A stretch of 35,816 bases of DNA from Magnetospirillum fulvum MGU-K5 (GCF_000442515.1 NZ_AQPH01000033.1:1-35816); one strand, 5' to 3'; shown: positions 7,495 through 15,671, counted from the first letter of the stretch. Notes: generated by a model from the letters alone, not told the origin. Numbers and translations are program-made.

Positions 7495-9171
7495 TCAGAC
7501 GGCGTCCTGCCGCGAGGCGGCCCGGTCGGCGCGCGCTTTTTCTTCGGCCACCAGCTCTCGTTTCGACAGCTTGCCGATCATCGTCTTGGGCAGTTCGTCA
7601 CGGAATTCGATGCTTTTCGGCATCTCGATCCGGGAAATCTGCCCGCTCAGGAAGGTTCTCAAATCTTCAGGCGTCGCGTCGGCCCCTTCGCGCAGGCGGA
7701 CAAACGCCTTGGGAGCCTGACCGCGATACGGATCGGGAATGCCGATCACCACCACTTCGGCCACCGCCGGATGCTGGTAGAGGACTTCCTCGATCACGCG
7801 GGGATAGACATTGAAGCCGCCGCAGATGATGACGTCCTTGATCCGGTCGACGAGGTAGTAAAAGCCGTCCTCGTCGACATAGCCGATATCGCCGGTGCGG
7901 AGCGCCCCATCGACGAAGACCAGGGAACTGTCTTCGGGCCGGTTCCAGTAGCCCGACATCACCTGCGGCCCACGCACGCAGATTTCGCCGCGTTCGCCCG
8001 GTGCCAGGATCGTTTCGGGATCGGCGGGCGAGCGCACCTCGATCACCGTGCCGGGCAGGGTCTTGCCAATCGAGCCGGTCCGTGCCTCGCCGGTCAGCGG
8101 ATTGCAGGTCACCACCGGTGAGGTCTCGGACAGGCCATAGCCCTCGACCACCCGGCAGCCGGTCAATTGTTCGAACCGGGTCGCCACCTCGACCGGCAAC
8201 GGCGCGCCGCCCGAGATACAGATCCGGATCGACGACAGGTCATAGCCGCCCTTGGCCGCCGCGCCGTTGATCGCGGTATAGATCGTCGGGACACCGGGGA
8301 AGAAGGTCGGCTTTTTCTTGCCGATCAGCTTCAGCACCTGCTCAAGATCGAAGCGCGGCAGCAAGATCAACTCGCAGCCAAAGCTGATCCCGAGATTCAT
8401 CACCACCGTCATCGCAAAGACGTGGAACAGCGGCAACACCCCCAACATCCGTTCCTGGCCGGGCTGGATGATCGGCACCCATTGCCGGATCTGCTCGGCA
8501 TTGGCGGTCAGGTTGGCATGGGTCAGCATCGCCCCCTTGGGGACCCCGGTGGTGCCGCCGGTATATTGCAGCACCGCGACATCGGTCTCGGGGGTGATCG
8601 TCACCGGCTTGGGCTTGCCGTCATTGGCAATCAGCCGGGCATAGGGGACGTGGCGGAGATCCTCGGGAACGACGGCCATTTCCGACCGCCGCAACACCGA
8701 GAACAACACGCTTTTGACCGAGGGCAGGATGCCGCTCATCGGACAGACCACCACCCGTTCCAGGCAGGTCTCGTCCAACATCGCGGCAACCTTGGGGTAA
8801 ATCTGTTTCAGATCGAGGGTCACCATGATGGTGGTGCCCGAATCCTCGATCTGATGCTTCAGCTCCCGCTCGACATAGAGCGGGTTGTAATTGACCACGA
8901 TGCCGCCGATTTTCAGCACCGCGAAGTAACAGATGACGAAATAGGGGGTGTTGGGCAGGCACAGGCCGACCCGCACCCCCTTCTTCACGCCAAGATGTTG
9001 GAAGCCTCGGGCGGCCCGGTCGACCAGATCGCCCAGTTCGGCATAGGTCGTCCGCCGCCCCAGGAAATCGATCGCCGGATTGCCGGCAAACTGCGCCACC
9101 GCCCGATCCAGCAAGGATGCGACCGGAGAGGTCGGGATGGTGGTCGGAGAATGTGTCATGATGGTATTCAC
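7495..9171 (-). CDS. fadD: Long-chain fatty acid-CoA ligase (AMP-forming)
   Basis: This enzyme activates fatty acids to acyl-CoA with ATP, giving AMP and pyrophosphate, at the inner face of the membrane. The protein has 558 residues. The P-loop-like AMP-binding motif LQYTGGTTGVPKGAMLTH is near residue 205. GYGLSETSPVV, then GDIGYVDEDGFYYLVDRIKDVI (the FadD signature region) and the C-terminal acyl-adenylate lysine in LPKTMIGKLSKREL all follow in order. The start is GTG at 9171 with AAGGGG about nine bases upstream; an ATG four codons later (9159) is an alternative. It follows fadL by 26 bp, so fatty acid import and activation are co-transcribed. The next gene is the MerR regulator, 122 bp further on. 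Confidence 0.94.
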   Translation of the reverse strand: MNTIMTHSPTTIPTSPVASLLDRAVAQFAGNPAIDFLGRRTTYAELGDLVDRAARGFQHLGVKKGVRVGLCLPNTPYFVICYFAVLKIGGIVVNYNPLYVERELKHQIEDSGTTIMVTLDLKQIYPKVAAMLDETCLERVVVCPMSGILPSVKSVLFSVLRRSEMAVVPEDLRHVPYARLIANDGKPKPVTITPETDVAVLQYTGGTTGVPKGAMLTHANLTANAEQIRQWVPIIQPGQERMLGVLPLFHVFAMTVVMNLGISFGCELILLPRFDLEQVLKLIGKKKPTFFPGVPTIYTAINGAAAKGGYDLSSIRICISGGAPLPVEVATRFEQLTGCRVVEGYGLSETSPVVTCNPLTGEARTGSIGKTLPGTVIEVRSPADPETILAPGERGEICVRGPQVMSGYWNRPEDSSLVFVDGALRTGDIGYVDEDGFYYLVDRIKDVIICGGFNVYPRVIEEVLYQHPAVAEVVVIGIPDPYRGQAPKAFVRLREGADATPEDLRTFLSGQISRIEMPKSIEFRDELPKTMIGKLSKRELVAEEKARADRAASRQDAV

Positions 9172-9197
9172 GATCCCTTACCCCTTCCGGCCAAAGC

Positions 9198-10469
9198 CTA
9201 GAATTTCATCGACAAGCTTGTGCTGACGATGTCGACGCTGCTGGCATACTCGCCGGTCAGGGTGCCGGTATTGGCCGTCCCTAACTCGTTGAGCGGTGCC
9301 TTATCGGCGAACAAATGGGCATAGCCGATGTTGAACTGATTGTTGTTGGTGAGGTCGTAGGTATATCCGGTCGACACCCAATACCGGTTCGAGTCGGGAA
9401 CCCGGGCGGTACGGTGGGCATCGTCGGTCGCCGACTGGTCGTAGGCGATACCGAAATGGAACTTGCCCGCCTGCTCGGTCGTGTAGGTCGCCCCCAGCGA
9501 CAGGAACCAGGTATCGTGCCAGCTTTCGTCAACGACGGTATCGTTGCGGCCGTTGCCGTACTTGATCCGCAATTCCTTGAAGCTGGACCAGCGGGTCCAT
9601 TGCACGTCGCTCATCACCGCCCATTGCGGCGACAGCTCGTGATAAACACCGATCGACACCGTATCCGGGGTGGTCAGATTGGCCGAAGCGCTATCGTTGG
9701 CGAAACGGGCCGGGCCGGGCACCCCGTTCGGCACCCCTTCGAACCGGGCCTTGCCCGAAATGTTGTGCTCAATCTGCGAGCGGTAATTGAGCCCGACCCG
9801 GGATGTCGGACTGAATTCCCACAACAGACCGGCATTGCCGCCATAGCCGATCGCATCGCCCTGCACCGTCGATTTACCATCGCTGGCGCCGAAATTAATC
9901 GCCTGCGACAGCGTCACCTTGGTGTAGTCCAACTGAACGCCTGCCCCGATCGACAGGTTCGGCGTGATCCGATAGGCAATCGACGGATTGGCGTTGATGT
10001 TGGTGATGTTGCTTTGCAGGGCGTGATAGCGCCCGACCCAGTTCGGCTCGTAATGCGAGCGCAGGCCATACGGCGCGGTGACCGCCATGCCGATCTTCAG
10101 ATCGGGCGCGGCATCCCACATCCCATAGACCGACCCCATCGCCGCATCCATGATCGCATCGTCGCCGGTGCTACCACGAACCGCGCTCCCCCCCACCTTG
10201 GCCTGACCGTTGAACACGGCGGTCGGCATGATGTAGGTGGACGAACCGGCCACCTGGGACCCTTCCAGCCGGGTCATCCCCGCCGGATTATAAAAAATCG
10301 TGCTGAGATCATACGCCTTGGCGGTTGAGCCGGCATACGCATTTCCCAACCCTTCAGCGCTCTGCTCACGCAAAGCGAACCCCGCGGCCTGAGCGTCGAC
10401 GGAAACCGCCAGCGCTGAAATCAGGCCAAGCATACCCACATACGCCTCGCGGCGAATCATCTGTGACAT
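9198..10469 (-). CDS. fadL: FadL/OmpP1-family outer membrane fatty acid transporter
   Basis: This 423-residue outer-membrane beta-barrel imports long-chain fatty acids or other hydrophobic molecules. A Sec signal peptide ends at about residue 28 (AQA before AGFALREQ). The mature N-terminus AGFALREQSAEGLGNAYAG matches the conserved FadL hatch sequence, and STIFYNPAGMTRL is the NPA motif of the family. The rest shows alternating aromatic/polar beta-strand pattern and ends in a C-terminal Phe (SLSMKF), the usual signal for BAM assembly. The gene leads the fadL-fadD pair. A perfect 16-bp palindrome and a sigma-70-like promoter are found upstream. GGAGGAAAACACACC before the ATG gives a good ribosome site. 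TodX/XylN-type aromatic uptake is possible in this family, but fadD next door favours fatty acids. Confidence 0.93.
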   Translation of the reverse strand: MSQMIRREAYVGMLGLISALAVSVDAQAAGFALREQSAEGLGNAYAGSTAKAYDLSTIFYNPAGMTRLEGSQVAGSSTYIMPTAVFNGQAKVGGSAVRGSTGDDAIMDAAMGSVYGMWDAAPDLKIGMAVTAPYGLRSHYEPNWVGRYHALQSNITNINANPSIAYRITPNLSIGAGVQLDYTKVTLSQAINFGASDGKSTVQGDAIGYGGNAGLLWEFSPTSRVGLNYRSQIEHNISGKARFEGVPNGVPGPARFANDSASANLTTPDTVSIGVYHELSPQWAVMSDVQWTRWSSFKELRIKYGNGRNDTVVDESWHDTWFLSLGATYTTEQAGKFHFGIAYDQSATDDAHRTARVPDSNRYWVSTGYTYDLTNNNQFNIGYAHLFADKAPLNELGTANTGTLTGEYASSVDIVSTSLSMKF

Positions 10470-10514
10470 GGTGTGTTTTCCTCCCGGAGCGATCTTACCG
10501 TCGCCCTTGCCGTA

Positions 10515-10543
10515 AAGCTAACCGTCTCCCCTCACCACGTCAA
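10515..10543 (-). promoter_or_regulatory. Candidate sigma-70 promoter of fadL
   Basis: On the minus strand TTGACG (10538-10543) and TAGCTT (10515-10520) are separated by 17 bases. The -35 is close to consensus and the -10 is weak. It lies about 45 bp upstream of fadL, with the palindromic operator 7 bp further upstream, a position that would suit either an activator or upstream repression. Confidence 0.45.
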
Positions 10544-10550
10544 GAGCCTA

Positions 10551-10566
10551 ACGTTTACGTAAACGT
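10551..10566. promoter_or_regulatory. Perfect 16-bp palindromic operator before fadL
   Basis: ACGTTTACGTAAACGT is its own reverse complement. The same 16 bases recur at 11030-11045 before the SCP2 gene. A shared operator for a MerR-type regulator of fatty-acid genes is the likely reading; the MerR protein at 6977-7372 is the obvious candidate. Confidence 0.75.
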
Positions 10567-10630
10567 CAGTCTAATCTACGCCCCTGCCCTCCGGTATGTT
10601 CCCGTTTTATTACCGTTTTCGCAGGAGCTC

Positions 10631-10662
10631 GGGATGGGGGCGATCGCGTCGCCCCACATCCC
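10631..10662 (-). terminator. Strong hairpin downstream of the SCP2 gene
   Basis: A 13-bp stem (GGGATG plus GGGGCGA against TCGCCCC and CATCCC, with one bulged A) closes a five-base loop. It starts about 20 bp after the SCP2 stop. No T-run follows on the minus strand, so it may act as a weak terminator or as a 3'-end stabilising structure separating SCP2 from fadL. Confidence 0.45.
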
Positions 10663-10683
10663 TTGCGATTAAATCAATCGCTC

Positions 10684-10989
10684 TCAGCCGATCGCGCCGA
10701 CCAGTTTCATCGCAACGCCCATCGACCCGGTCACCTTCAGCTTGCCCAGGGTATAGCCGAGCATCGGGTCCATCTTTCCGTCCATCAGCTTGATCAAATT
10801 GTCGGCGGACAGGCGAATTGTACAGGCGGCGTCGACCTCATCGTCGCTTTCCCCCTCGGTCAGCGTGGGATGCGGCGAACGCGCATCGACCACCCAGCAC
10901 CCGTCACCGCCCAGATCGAAACGCACCACCGCGCCCAACCGATTGAGACGGGGCAGCACATCCCGCAGACGATCTTCGACGTCGGACAT
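10684..10989 (-). CDS. SCP2 sterol-binding domain protein (lipid/acyl-CoA carrier)
   Basis: This small cytosolic protein of 101 residues consists only of an SCP2 domain. Visible signatures are the beta strands VVRFDLGGDGCWVVD, then DAACTIRLSADNLIKLMDGKMDPMLGYTLGKLKVTGSMGVAMKL, where GKMDP and the GKLKVTGS motif are typical. SCP2 domains bind fatty acyl-CoA or other lipids in a hydrophobic tunnel. ATG 10989 is chosen because longer in-frame reading would run through the palindromic operator at 11028-11047. The gene stands first in the fatty-acid block and shares its operator with fadL, so it probably shuttles acyl chains for the pathway. It is the detached counterpart of the SCP2 domain found fused to SDR in eukaryotic HSDL2. 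Confidence 0.88.
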   Translation of the reverse strand: MSDVEDRLRDVLPRLNRLGAVVRFDLGGDGCWVVDARSPHPTLTEGESDDEVDAACTIRLSADNLIKLMDGKMDPMLGYTLGKLKVTGSMGVAMKLVGAIG

Positions 10990-11027
10990 TTGAGAACCTC
11001 TCCCTGCGTTTCGTTGTTTTGTCCAAT

Positions 11028-11047
11028 TTACGTTTACGTAAACGTAA
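11028..11047. promoter_or_regulatory. Perfect 20-bp palindromic operator before the SCP2 gene
   Basis: TTACGTTTACGTAAACGTAA is a complete 20-bp palindrome containing the 16-bp core found before fadL. It lies 38 bp upstream of the SCP2 start codon, inside the expected promoter zone, so binding there would probably block or bend the promoter. Confidence 0.78.
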
Positions 11048-11280
11048 GTCCGAAGTAAAGCCAGATCGACGAAACCGGGAAAGACTTTTGTCCCATACCG
11101 CGTCTGCACACCGACCGAACGGTCTGCGCGTATTTTTCTTATATTTTCAATTATTTAATCGAAATCGAATGGCTGGACAGGCTCGGCCGCCTTGGAATCC
11201 GTACCTATTGACCAATACGTCAACCAGATTCCTAATCCGGGATATGGCTAAGGACAGGTGCCTCTTTGCCGCCGCCCGGA
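11048..11280. other. Intergenic stretch between SCP2 and modE
   Basis: This stretch of about 230 bases is AT-richer than its surroundings. No plausible gene, repeat or clear hairpin is seen. It must hold the upstream part of the SCP2 promoter and the 3' end of modE transcription. Confidence 0.5.
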
Positions 11281-12081
11281 TCAGTCGATAGCGAGAATCA
11301 CATGCGACGCCTTGAACAAAGCCCAGGCGGAATCGCCGGGATTCAGGCGCAAAGACTGGGCTGAATCGCGTGTCACGGTGGCGGCGATGGTCTTGCCCCC
11401 GCCGATATCGAGACAGAGTTCGCTGCTGACCGGGCCATCGGTCCGGCGTGACACAATCCCGGCCAGACGATTGCGGGCGGTGGCTTGCGGCTCGGCGCCC
11501 CCTTCAGCCAGCACCACGAAGCTCGAGGTCACCAGGGCGGTGACATCCTGGCCCAACCCGATACCAAGATCACGCAGGCTTTCGACGGTAATCAGCGCGG
11601 TCAGAGTCGCTTGATCGGTCAGGCGCAATCCGATTTCGGCATTGACGCCACCCAGGCGGATTTCCTCGACCCGACAGCGGAAGGCATTGCGGGCGGTGGT
11701 CCGCATCCCCAGGCGGCGCAGCAATTCCGGGGCGTCCAGGGTGGTGCCGCCCGCCGAGAACAATGCGGCGACACGCTCCAGTTGGGCTTCCATCTGGTGA
11801 AAGGCGGCGATCAGCGCCAGACCGTCTTCGGTCACGACGGCCCCGCCGCCGCGACGCCCCCCGGCCTGGGCGGCAACAGCCGGACGCGGCAACAGATTGT
11901 TGACCGCGTTTAAGGCCTCCCACGCGCCTTTATAACTGATGCCGACTTCCTGGGCCGCCTTGGTGATGCTGCCCAGCCGGATCACCTGCTCAAGCAGACG
12001 GATGCGTTCGCGTCCCACCGCGCTGCGACCCGCGCCGCGCAAGGCCACGATCGCTTCGACCCGGTCGCCATTGCCGTCCAT
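11281..12081 (-). CDS. modE: ModE-type molybdate-responsive regulator with two TOBE domains
   Basis: This protein has 266 residues. The N-terminal winged HTH of ModE/LysR type is visible as RIRLLEQVIRLGSITKAAQEVGISYKGAWEALNAVNNLL, the diagnostic ModE sequence. Two molybdate-binding TOBE (MOP) repeats follow, at roughly 125-190 and 200-266. Each opens with a conserved RN segment (ARNAFRCRVEEI, ARNRLAGIVSRR) and ends with ALVTSSFVVLAEG or ALFKASHVILAID. In E. coli, molybdate-bound ModE represses modABC. ATG 12081 is preferred over the adjoining GTG 12084, since AGGGG lies six bases before it. A clear ModE box lies 12 bp upstream, so autoregulation is likely. No molybdate transporter or Mo enzyme gene is in the window, so its other targets must lie elsewhere. 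Confidence 0.93.
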   Translation of the reverse strand: MDGNGDRVEAIVALRGAGRSAVGRERIRLLEQVIRLGSITKAAQEVGISYKGAWEALNAVNNLLPRPAVAAQAGGRRGGGAVVTEDGLALIAAFHQMEAQLERVAALFSAGGTTLDAPELLRRLGMRTTARNAFRCRVEEIRLGGVNAEIGLRLTDQATLTALITVESLRDLGIGLGQDVTALVTSSFVVLAEGGAEPQATARNRLAGIVSRRTDGPVSSELCLDIGGGKTIAATVTRDSAQSLRLNPGDSAWALFKASHVILAID

Positions 12082-12092
12082 CACCTGCCCCT

Positions 12093-12121
12093 ATCGCCAT
12101 ATAAAGAAACTATATGACGAC
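12093..12121. promoter_or_regulatory. ModE box
   Basis: ATCGCCATATA and TATATGACGAC are separated by seven bases and form an imperfect inverted repeat. They match the E. coli ModE operator pattern (ATCGNTATATA, 6-7 bases, TATATAACGAT) at most positions. The site lies immediately before the modE start codon, in position to overlap its promoter. Confidence 0.8.
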
Positions 12122-12145
12122 AGAGGCGGTGCGGAAAGTCCAAGA

Positions 12146-12802
12146 CTACAAAATCGACTGGCCTGTCTTCTGCCAGTCGGCCATGAAGGTAGCCAGTCCC
12201 TTGTCGGTCAGCGGATGCTGAACCATCTGCCGCAACACCGCGGGCGGCATCGTGACGACATGCGCGCCCAACCGCGCCGCTTCGGTCACATGCATCGGAT
12301 GACGGATCGAGGCGGCCAGAACCTCGGTGCGGAACAGCGGGTAATTGTCAAAGATCGAGACGATATCGCCGATCAACTCCATCCCGTCCTGCCCGACATC
12401 ATCAAGACGCCCGACGAAGGGCGACACGAACGACGCCCCGGCCTTTGCCGCCAGGATCGCCTGATTGGCCGAGAAGCACAGGGTGACGTTGACCTTGATC
12501 CCGTCATCGGCCAGCGCCTTGCAGGTGCGCAAACCCGCCATCGTCAGTGGCACCTTGACCGCGACGTTGGGGCGCAGCGCCGCCAGTTTGCGGCCTTCGG
12601 CCAGCATCGTCTCGTAATCGGTGGCGGCGACTTCGGCCGAAATCGGGCCGGGAACGATGTCGCAGATCTCGGCGATCACGTCGAGAATCCGCCGCCCGCT
12701 TTTGGCGATCAGGGTCGGGTTGGTGGTAACGCCGTCAACCAGACCGGTCGCGGCAAGATCGCGGATTTCCTGGACATCGGCGGTATCGACGAAGAACTTC
12801 AC
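12146..12802 (-). CDS. tal: Transaldolase, small TalC/FSA-like subfamily
   Basis: This class I aldolase-fold enzyme has 218 residues, the length of the short (type 3B) transaldolase/fructose-6-phosphate aldolase group. The N-terminus [16 protein letters not shown] and [13 protein letters not shown] are family signatures. The Schiff-base lysine is K83 in [10 protein letters not shown], and [32 protein letters not shown] follows. It works in the non-oxidative pentose phosphate pathway, moving a dihydroxyacetone unit between sugar phosphates. Transaldolase and FSA cannot be told apart safely from these motifs, though transaldolase is usual in alphaproteobacteria. The gene is transcribed toward modE with a 64-bp gap that contains the ModE box, and diverges from the methyltransferase gene. 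Confidence 0.93.
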   Translation of the reverse strand: MKFFVDTADVQEIRDLAATGLVDGVTTNPTLIAKSGRRILDVIAEICDIVPGPISAEVAATDYETMLAEGRKLAALRPNVAVKVPLTMAGLRTCKALADDGIKVNVTLCFSANQAILAAKAGASFVSPFVGRLDDVGQDGMELIGDIVSIFDNYPLFRTEVLAASIRHPMHVTEAARLGAHVVTMPPAVLRQMVQHPLTDKGLATFMADWQKTGQSIL

Positions 12803-12946
12803 GGCGAACTCCCTTTCGTGACGGCAAAACGGCGGTCAGACTACCGCGCTTTGCCGGTGGTGTCCCCCCTCAAAGCCCTTGCCAGCCCCGGTCGGGAGGA
12901 GTCACCCTTCCGGCCCTCTCCAGGATCGCGACGAAGGACGATAGCG

Positions 12947-13645
12947 ATGGCTCCGACAGAACCGAATTCCGGTATCCGCGCCGTGTTCGACCGCGCCGCG
13001 GCGTCCTACGATGCCGGACGGCGGCGGCTGATCCCCTGCTTCGACGAGTTCTATGCCACCGCGATCGAACTGGTGACCGAGGCGGCTCCGCCCGGTGGCC
13101 GTGTTCTCGATCTCGGCGCGGGAACCGGGCTGTTGACCGCTCTGGTCGCCGAGACTCGCCCCGATCTCGATTTCACCCTGACCGATCTGTCAGAGGAAAT
13201 GCTGGGCCGCGCCCGCGCCCGCTTTGCCGACCGGGCCGATCGGGTCCGCTTCCGGGTGATGGATCACCTCGCCCTCGACGAGATCGCCGCCTATGACGTC
13301 GTGATGTCGGGGTTGTCGATCCATCATCTGGAAGACGAAGGCAAGCGCCGCCTCTACGCCGCCTGCGCCCGTGCCCTGAAACCGGGCGGGCGCTTCGTCA
13401 ATGCCGATCAGATTGCGGGCGACGATGCGGCGATGGAAGCGCGCTATTGGGAACATTGGCATGCCCGGGTCGTCGCCAGCGGCCTCGATCAGGGCGAAAT
13501 CGATGCCGCGATCGAACGGCAAAGCTTTGACCGCCGCACCCCGCTCGCGCCGCAACTCGACTGGCTGCGGGCGGCAGGCCTCAGCGCTGTCGAATGCCGT
13601 TACAAGAATGTCAGCTTCGTTGTGATCTGCGGGGATCGGGGATAG
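12947..13645 (+). CDS. SAM-dependent class I methyltransferase
   Basis: This soluble methyltransferase has 232 residues. The SAM-binding motif I is VLDLGAGTGLLTAL (about residues 50-63), with the acidic end of strand 2 in DFTLTDLSEEML. Motif II/III regions are YDVVMSGLSIHHLEDEGKRRLY and LKPGGRFVNAD, as in UbiE/ubiquinone-type and tRNA-cmo5U-type methyltransferases. A WEHWHARV segment then leads into a C-terminal substrate region. ATG 12947 is chosen because GAAGGA lies eight bases upstream and MAPTEPNSGIRAVFDRAAASYD gives a normal N-terminus. It is a lone plus-strand gene between transaldolase and the acetate transporter, so context gives no substrate. A small-molecule methyltransferase is all that can be said. 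Confidence 0.85.
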   Translation: MAPTEPNSGIRAVFDRAAASYDAGRRRLIPCFDEFYATAIELVTEAAPPGGRVLDLGAGTGLLTALVAETRPDLDFTLTDLSEEMLGRARARFADRADRVRFRVMDHLALDEIAAYDVVMSGLSIHHLEDEGKRRLYAACARALKPGGRFVNADQIAGDDAAMEARYWEHWHARVVASGLDQGEIDAAIERQSFDRRTPLAPQLDWLRAAGLSAVECRYKNVSFVVICGDRG

Positions 13646-13681
13646 CAAACCCGCCATCCCCTTCATCAGCCATAGATAACC

Positions 13682-14287
13682 TTACAGAACCGGCTTGCCG
13701 ACCGGCAGAACGGTACGGCCGAACAGATCGCCCAACACAATGCTGGCCATCATGTACCAAGCCAGACCGGCACAGACCAACAGGTCCCAACCCGCCACGA
13801 CGGTCATCTGCGGATAGCCGAAATGGGCGAGGTCGAGCAGGATGAAGCCCGCCAGCAGGGTGGTGAAACAGGCGGCCATCGCCTTGCTGATCTTCAGCGA
13901 ACCCACCCACAAAATCGCGGTGAACAGGGTCCAGCCGACCAGGAACCAGCCGATATCGGTGGTCGAGGACGGGAACAGATCGAACTTATTGCCGATCAGC
14001 ATCGCCGCCAGCGAAATCCAGAAACAGCCAAACGACGTGAACGCGACATAGCCGAAATTGTTGCCGGTCTTCTGTTCCTGCAACCCGGCGATGACCTGGG
14101 CCATGCCACCGAACACCAGACCCAGCCAGATCACCGGACCGATCCCGGCCCAGCCGATATTGTGGAACTGAAGCATCATCGTCGTCAGCCCGAACCCAGC
14201 CAGACCGATCACGGCCGGATTGCCAAGCTTCGGCGCCACGGCGCCCCCCGTTTTCTGATCGGTCAGTACGGCCGAAATGTGAGACAT
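13682..14287 (-). CDS. GPR1/FUN34/YaaH (SatP) family acetate/succinate transporter
   Basis: This inner-membrane protein has 201 residues and six predicted membrane helices. The family signature NPAVIGLAGFGLTTMMLQFHNIG is at about residues 24-46 (NPAPLGL in E. coli SatP). GGMAQVIAGLQEQKTGNNFGYVAFTSFGCFW in the second and third helices is also diagnostic. It probably exchanges acetate or succinate with protons. ATG 14287 (MSHISAVLTD) is chosen, with AAGGCG seven bases upstream; a start seven codons earlier (14308) is possible. The gene is convergent with the methyltransferase and has a 258-bp upstream region of its own. Uptake of acetate would complement the acetyl-CoA economy of the nearby beta-oxidation genes, but no common control is visible. 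Confidence 0.92.
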   Translation of the reverse strand: MSHISAVLTDQKTGGAVAPKLGNPAVIGLAGFGLTTMMLQFHNIGWAGIGPVIWLGLVFGGMAQVIAGLQEQKTGNNFGYVAFTSFGCFWISLAAMLIGNKFDLFPSSTTDIGWFLVGWTLFTAILWVGSLKISKAMAACFTTLLAGFILLDLAHFGYPQMTVVAGWDLLVCAGLAWYMMASIVLGDLFGRTVLPVGKPVL

Positions 14288-14482
14288 TGTTCGCCTTTCG
14301 TTATTCATGGCCCATTGGATTGGGCATGTTGCATTCCGCATGACGCGAAATGACGGCGAACGGATTGGTTCCAGGCCATGCTGGTTCGATCCCCCCTGTT
14401 TCCCCGCCATTTTTATCATTTTATTGCGGCGACACAGAGATACAGGCGCATCTCGTTACCGAGAAACGCTCATTCCACGCGA

Positions 14483-14508
14483 CCAGCCATACATTTTTGC
14501 ATAGCTGG
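14483..14508. other. 11-bp hairpin between satP and yqgE
   Basis: Read on the minus strand, CCAGCTATGCA and TGTATGGCTGG pair over 11 bp (two G-U) around a four-A loop. It is 38 bp after the yqgE stop and about 200 bp before satP. No T-run follows, so it may be a terminator of the yqgE operon or a leader element of satP. The rest of 14288-14545 shows nothing recognisable. Confidence 0.4.
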
Positions 14509-14545
14509 GGTGCGAAGAAAAAGGGATGGGACGATGCAGACGCCC

Positions 14546-15118
14546 TTAGGCGTGGCCGGCCTCGCCCGACAGCAGGCCGACATCGATCCCCAATTTGTTG
14601 ATCGCCTGTTCGTATTTGCGCTCGAGATCGGGCGCGAACAGCAAATCGGGATCGGACGGCGCGATCAGCCAGGCATTGTCGCGGATTTCGCTATCAAGCT
14701 GACCCGAACTCCACCCGGCATAGCCGAGCGCCAGCAACAGCCGACTGGGGCCGCTGCCCTCGGCGATCGCGCGCAAAACGTCAACGGTGGCGGTCAACGC
14801 GACGCCTTCGGCCACCCGCATCGTGTTGTCGTGCAGGTAATCGTCGGAATGCAGCACGAAGCCGCGCCCGACCTCGACCGGCCCGCCGAACAGAATCCGA
14901 ATCTGCTCGCACTCGCTGGTCGAGGGGATTTCAAGCTGCTCGAGCAATTGCGGAAAGGTCAGCCCGCCCAAGGCCCGGTTGACGACAAGGCCCATCGCCC
15001 CTTCGGCATTGTGGGCGCACAGATACACCACCGTCCGCGCAAAGCGGGGATCGGACATCTGGGGCATCGCGATCAGCAATTGTCCGGCCAGATAGCCGGT
15101 GGTCATCGTTTGGCTCAT
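14546..15118 (-). CDS. yqgE: YqgE/AlgH family protein
   Basis: This is a conserved 190-residue cytosolic protein of the YqgE/AlgH (DUF179) family. The family has a known fold but no settled function. Visible signatures are LAGQLLIAMPQMSDPRFARTVVYLCAHNAEGAMGLVVNR at the N-terminus, GGPVEVGRGFVLHS in the middle and LGYAGWSSGQLDSEIRDNAWL near residue 140. ATG 15118 is chosen because the family N-terminus begins there and the gene then starts five bases after the MaoC-like stop. It appears to be the last gene of a minus-strand string that includes the MaoC-like protein. The name AlgH comes from alginate regulation in Pseudomonas, which should not be assumed here. Confidence 0.95.
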   Translation of the reverse strand: MSQTMTTGYLAGQLLIAMPQMSDPRFARTVVYLCAHNAEGAMGLVVNRALGGLTFPQLLEQLEIPSTSECEQIRILFGGPVEVGRGFVLHSDDYLHDNTMRVAEGVALTATVDVLRAIAEGSGPSRLLLALGYAGWSSGQLDSEIRDNAWLIAPSDPDLLFAPDLERKYEQAINKLGIDVGLLSGEAGHA

Positions 15119-15123
15119 TCGAC

Positions 15124-15630
15124 TCACATATTCTGCTCGGGGGTGGAAAGCAAGCCCCCCCGATCGGAAGGCCGACGCGCGATCATGTTGACGGCAATCA
15201 TCGTCATCACCGCTTCGCCCTTTTGATTGGTCACCTCGACCGACGAGGTGACCACGCCGCGATCGGGCTTCGAGCGCGAGGCCACCGCGTTTTGGACTGT
15301 CACCGTCACCGACAATTCGTCCCCCGGCCGCACCGGACGCAGCCAGCGCAACTGCTCGATCCCGGGCGAGGCGAGGCTGCTGACATCGCTCAGGTAATGG
15401 TCGGCCAACAGCCGCATCATCAACCCGGCGGTATGCCACCCGCTGGCGATCAGACCGCCAAACGGCCCCTTGGCCGCCGCTTCGGGATCGATATGGAAGG
15501 TCTGAGGATCGAAGCGCCGGGCAAAGGAAACGACTTCCTCTGCCTCGACCGCAATCGATCCGCAGGAATGCACCGAGCCGGGAAGGTAATCTTCGAAATA
15601 GCGATTATCGCGCGAGGTGACGAAGCTCAT
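15124..15630 (-). CDS. MaoC-like (R)-hydratase/dehydratase
   Basis: This hotdog-fold protein has 168 residues and the hydratase-2 motif FDPQTFHIDPEAA (about residues 40-52), in which Asp and His are the catalytic pair. GGLIASGWHTAGLMMRL follows as in MaoC/NodN proteins. It most likely hydrates a trans-2-enoyl-CoA to the (R)-3-hydroxyacyl-CoA, linking beta-oxidation to polyhydroxyalkanoate or other pathways; the substrate is inferred. AGGAG lies upstream of the ATG. It precedes yqgE by five bases, so the two are co-transcribed, and it follows the proline-rich unknown gene by 41 bp. It is not adjacent to the beta-oxidation block and has no copy of its operator. Confidence 0.9.
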   Translation of the reverse strand: MSFVTSRDNRYFEDYLPGSVHSCGSIAVEAEEVVSFARRFDPQTFHIDPEAAAKGPFGGLIASGWHTAGLMMRLLADHYLSDVSSLASPGIEQLRWLRPVRPGDELSVTVTVQNAVASRSKPDRGVVTSSVEVTNQKGEAVMTMIAVNMIARRPSDRGGLLSTPEQNM

Positions 15631-15671
15631 CTCTGGGCGTGCTCCTGACGAAGGATCGTAATCGCTTGAGG

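Noticed and set aside
14380-14415. GGTTCGATCCC followed later by CCA, resembling a tRNA T-arm and 3' end
   Set aside because: The bases on both sides of the loop do not pair as a T-stem, and no acceptor or anticodon arm can be built upstream.
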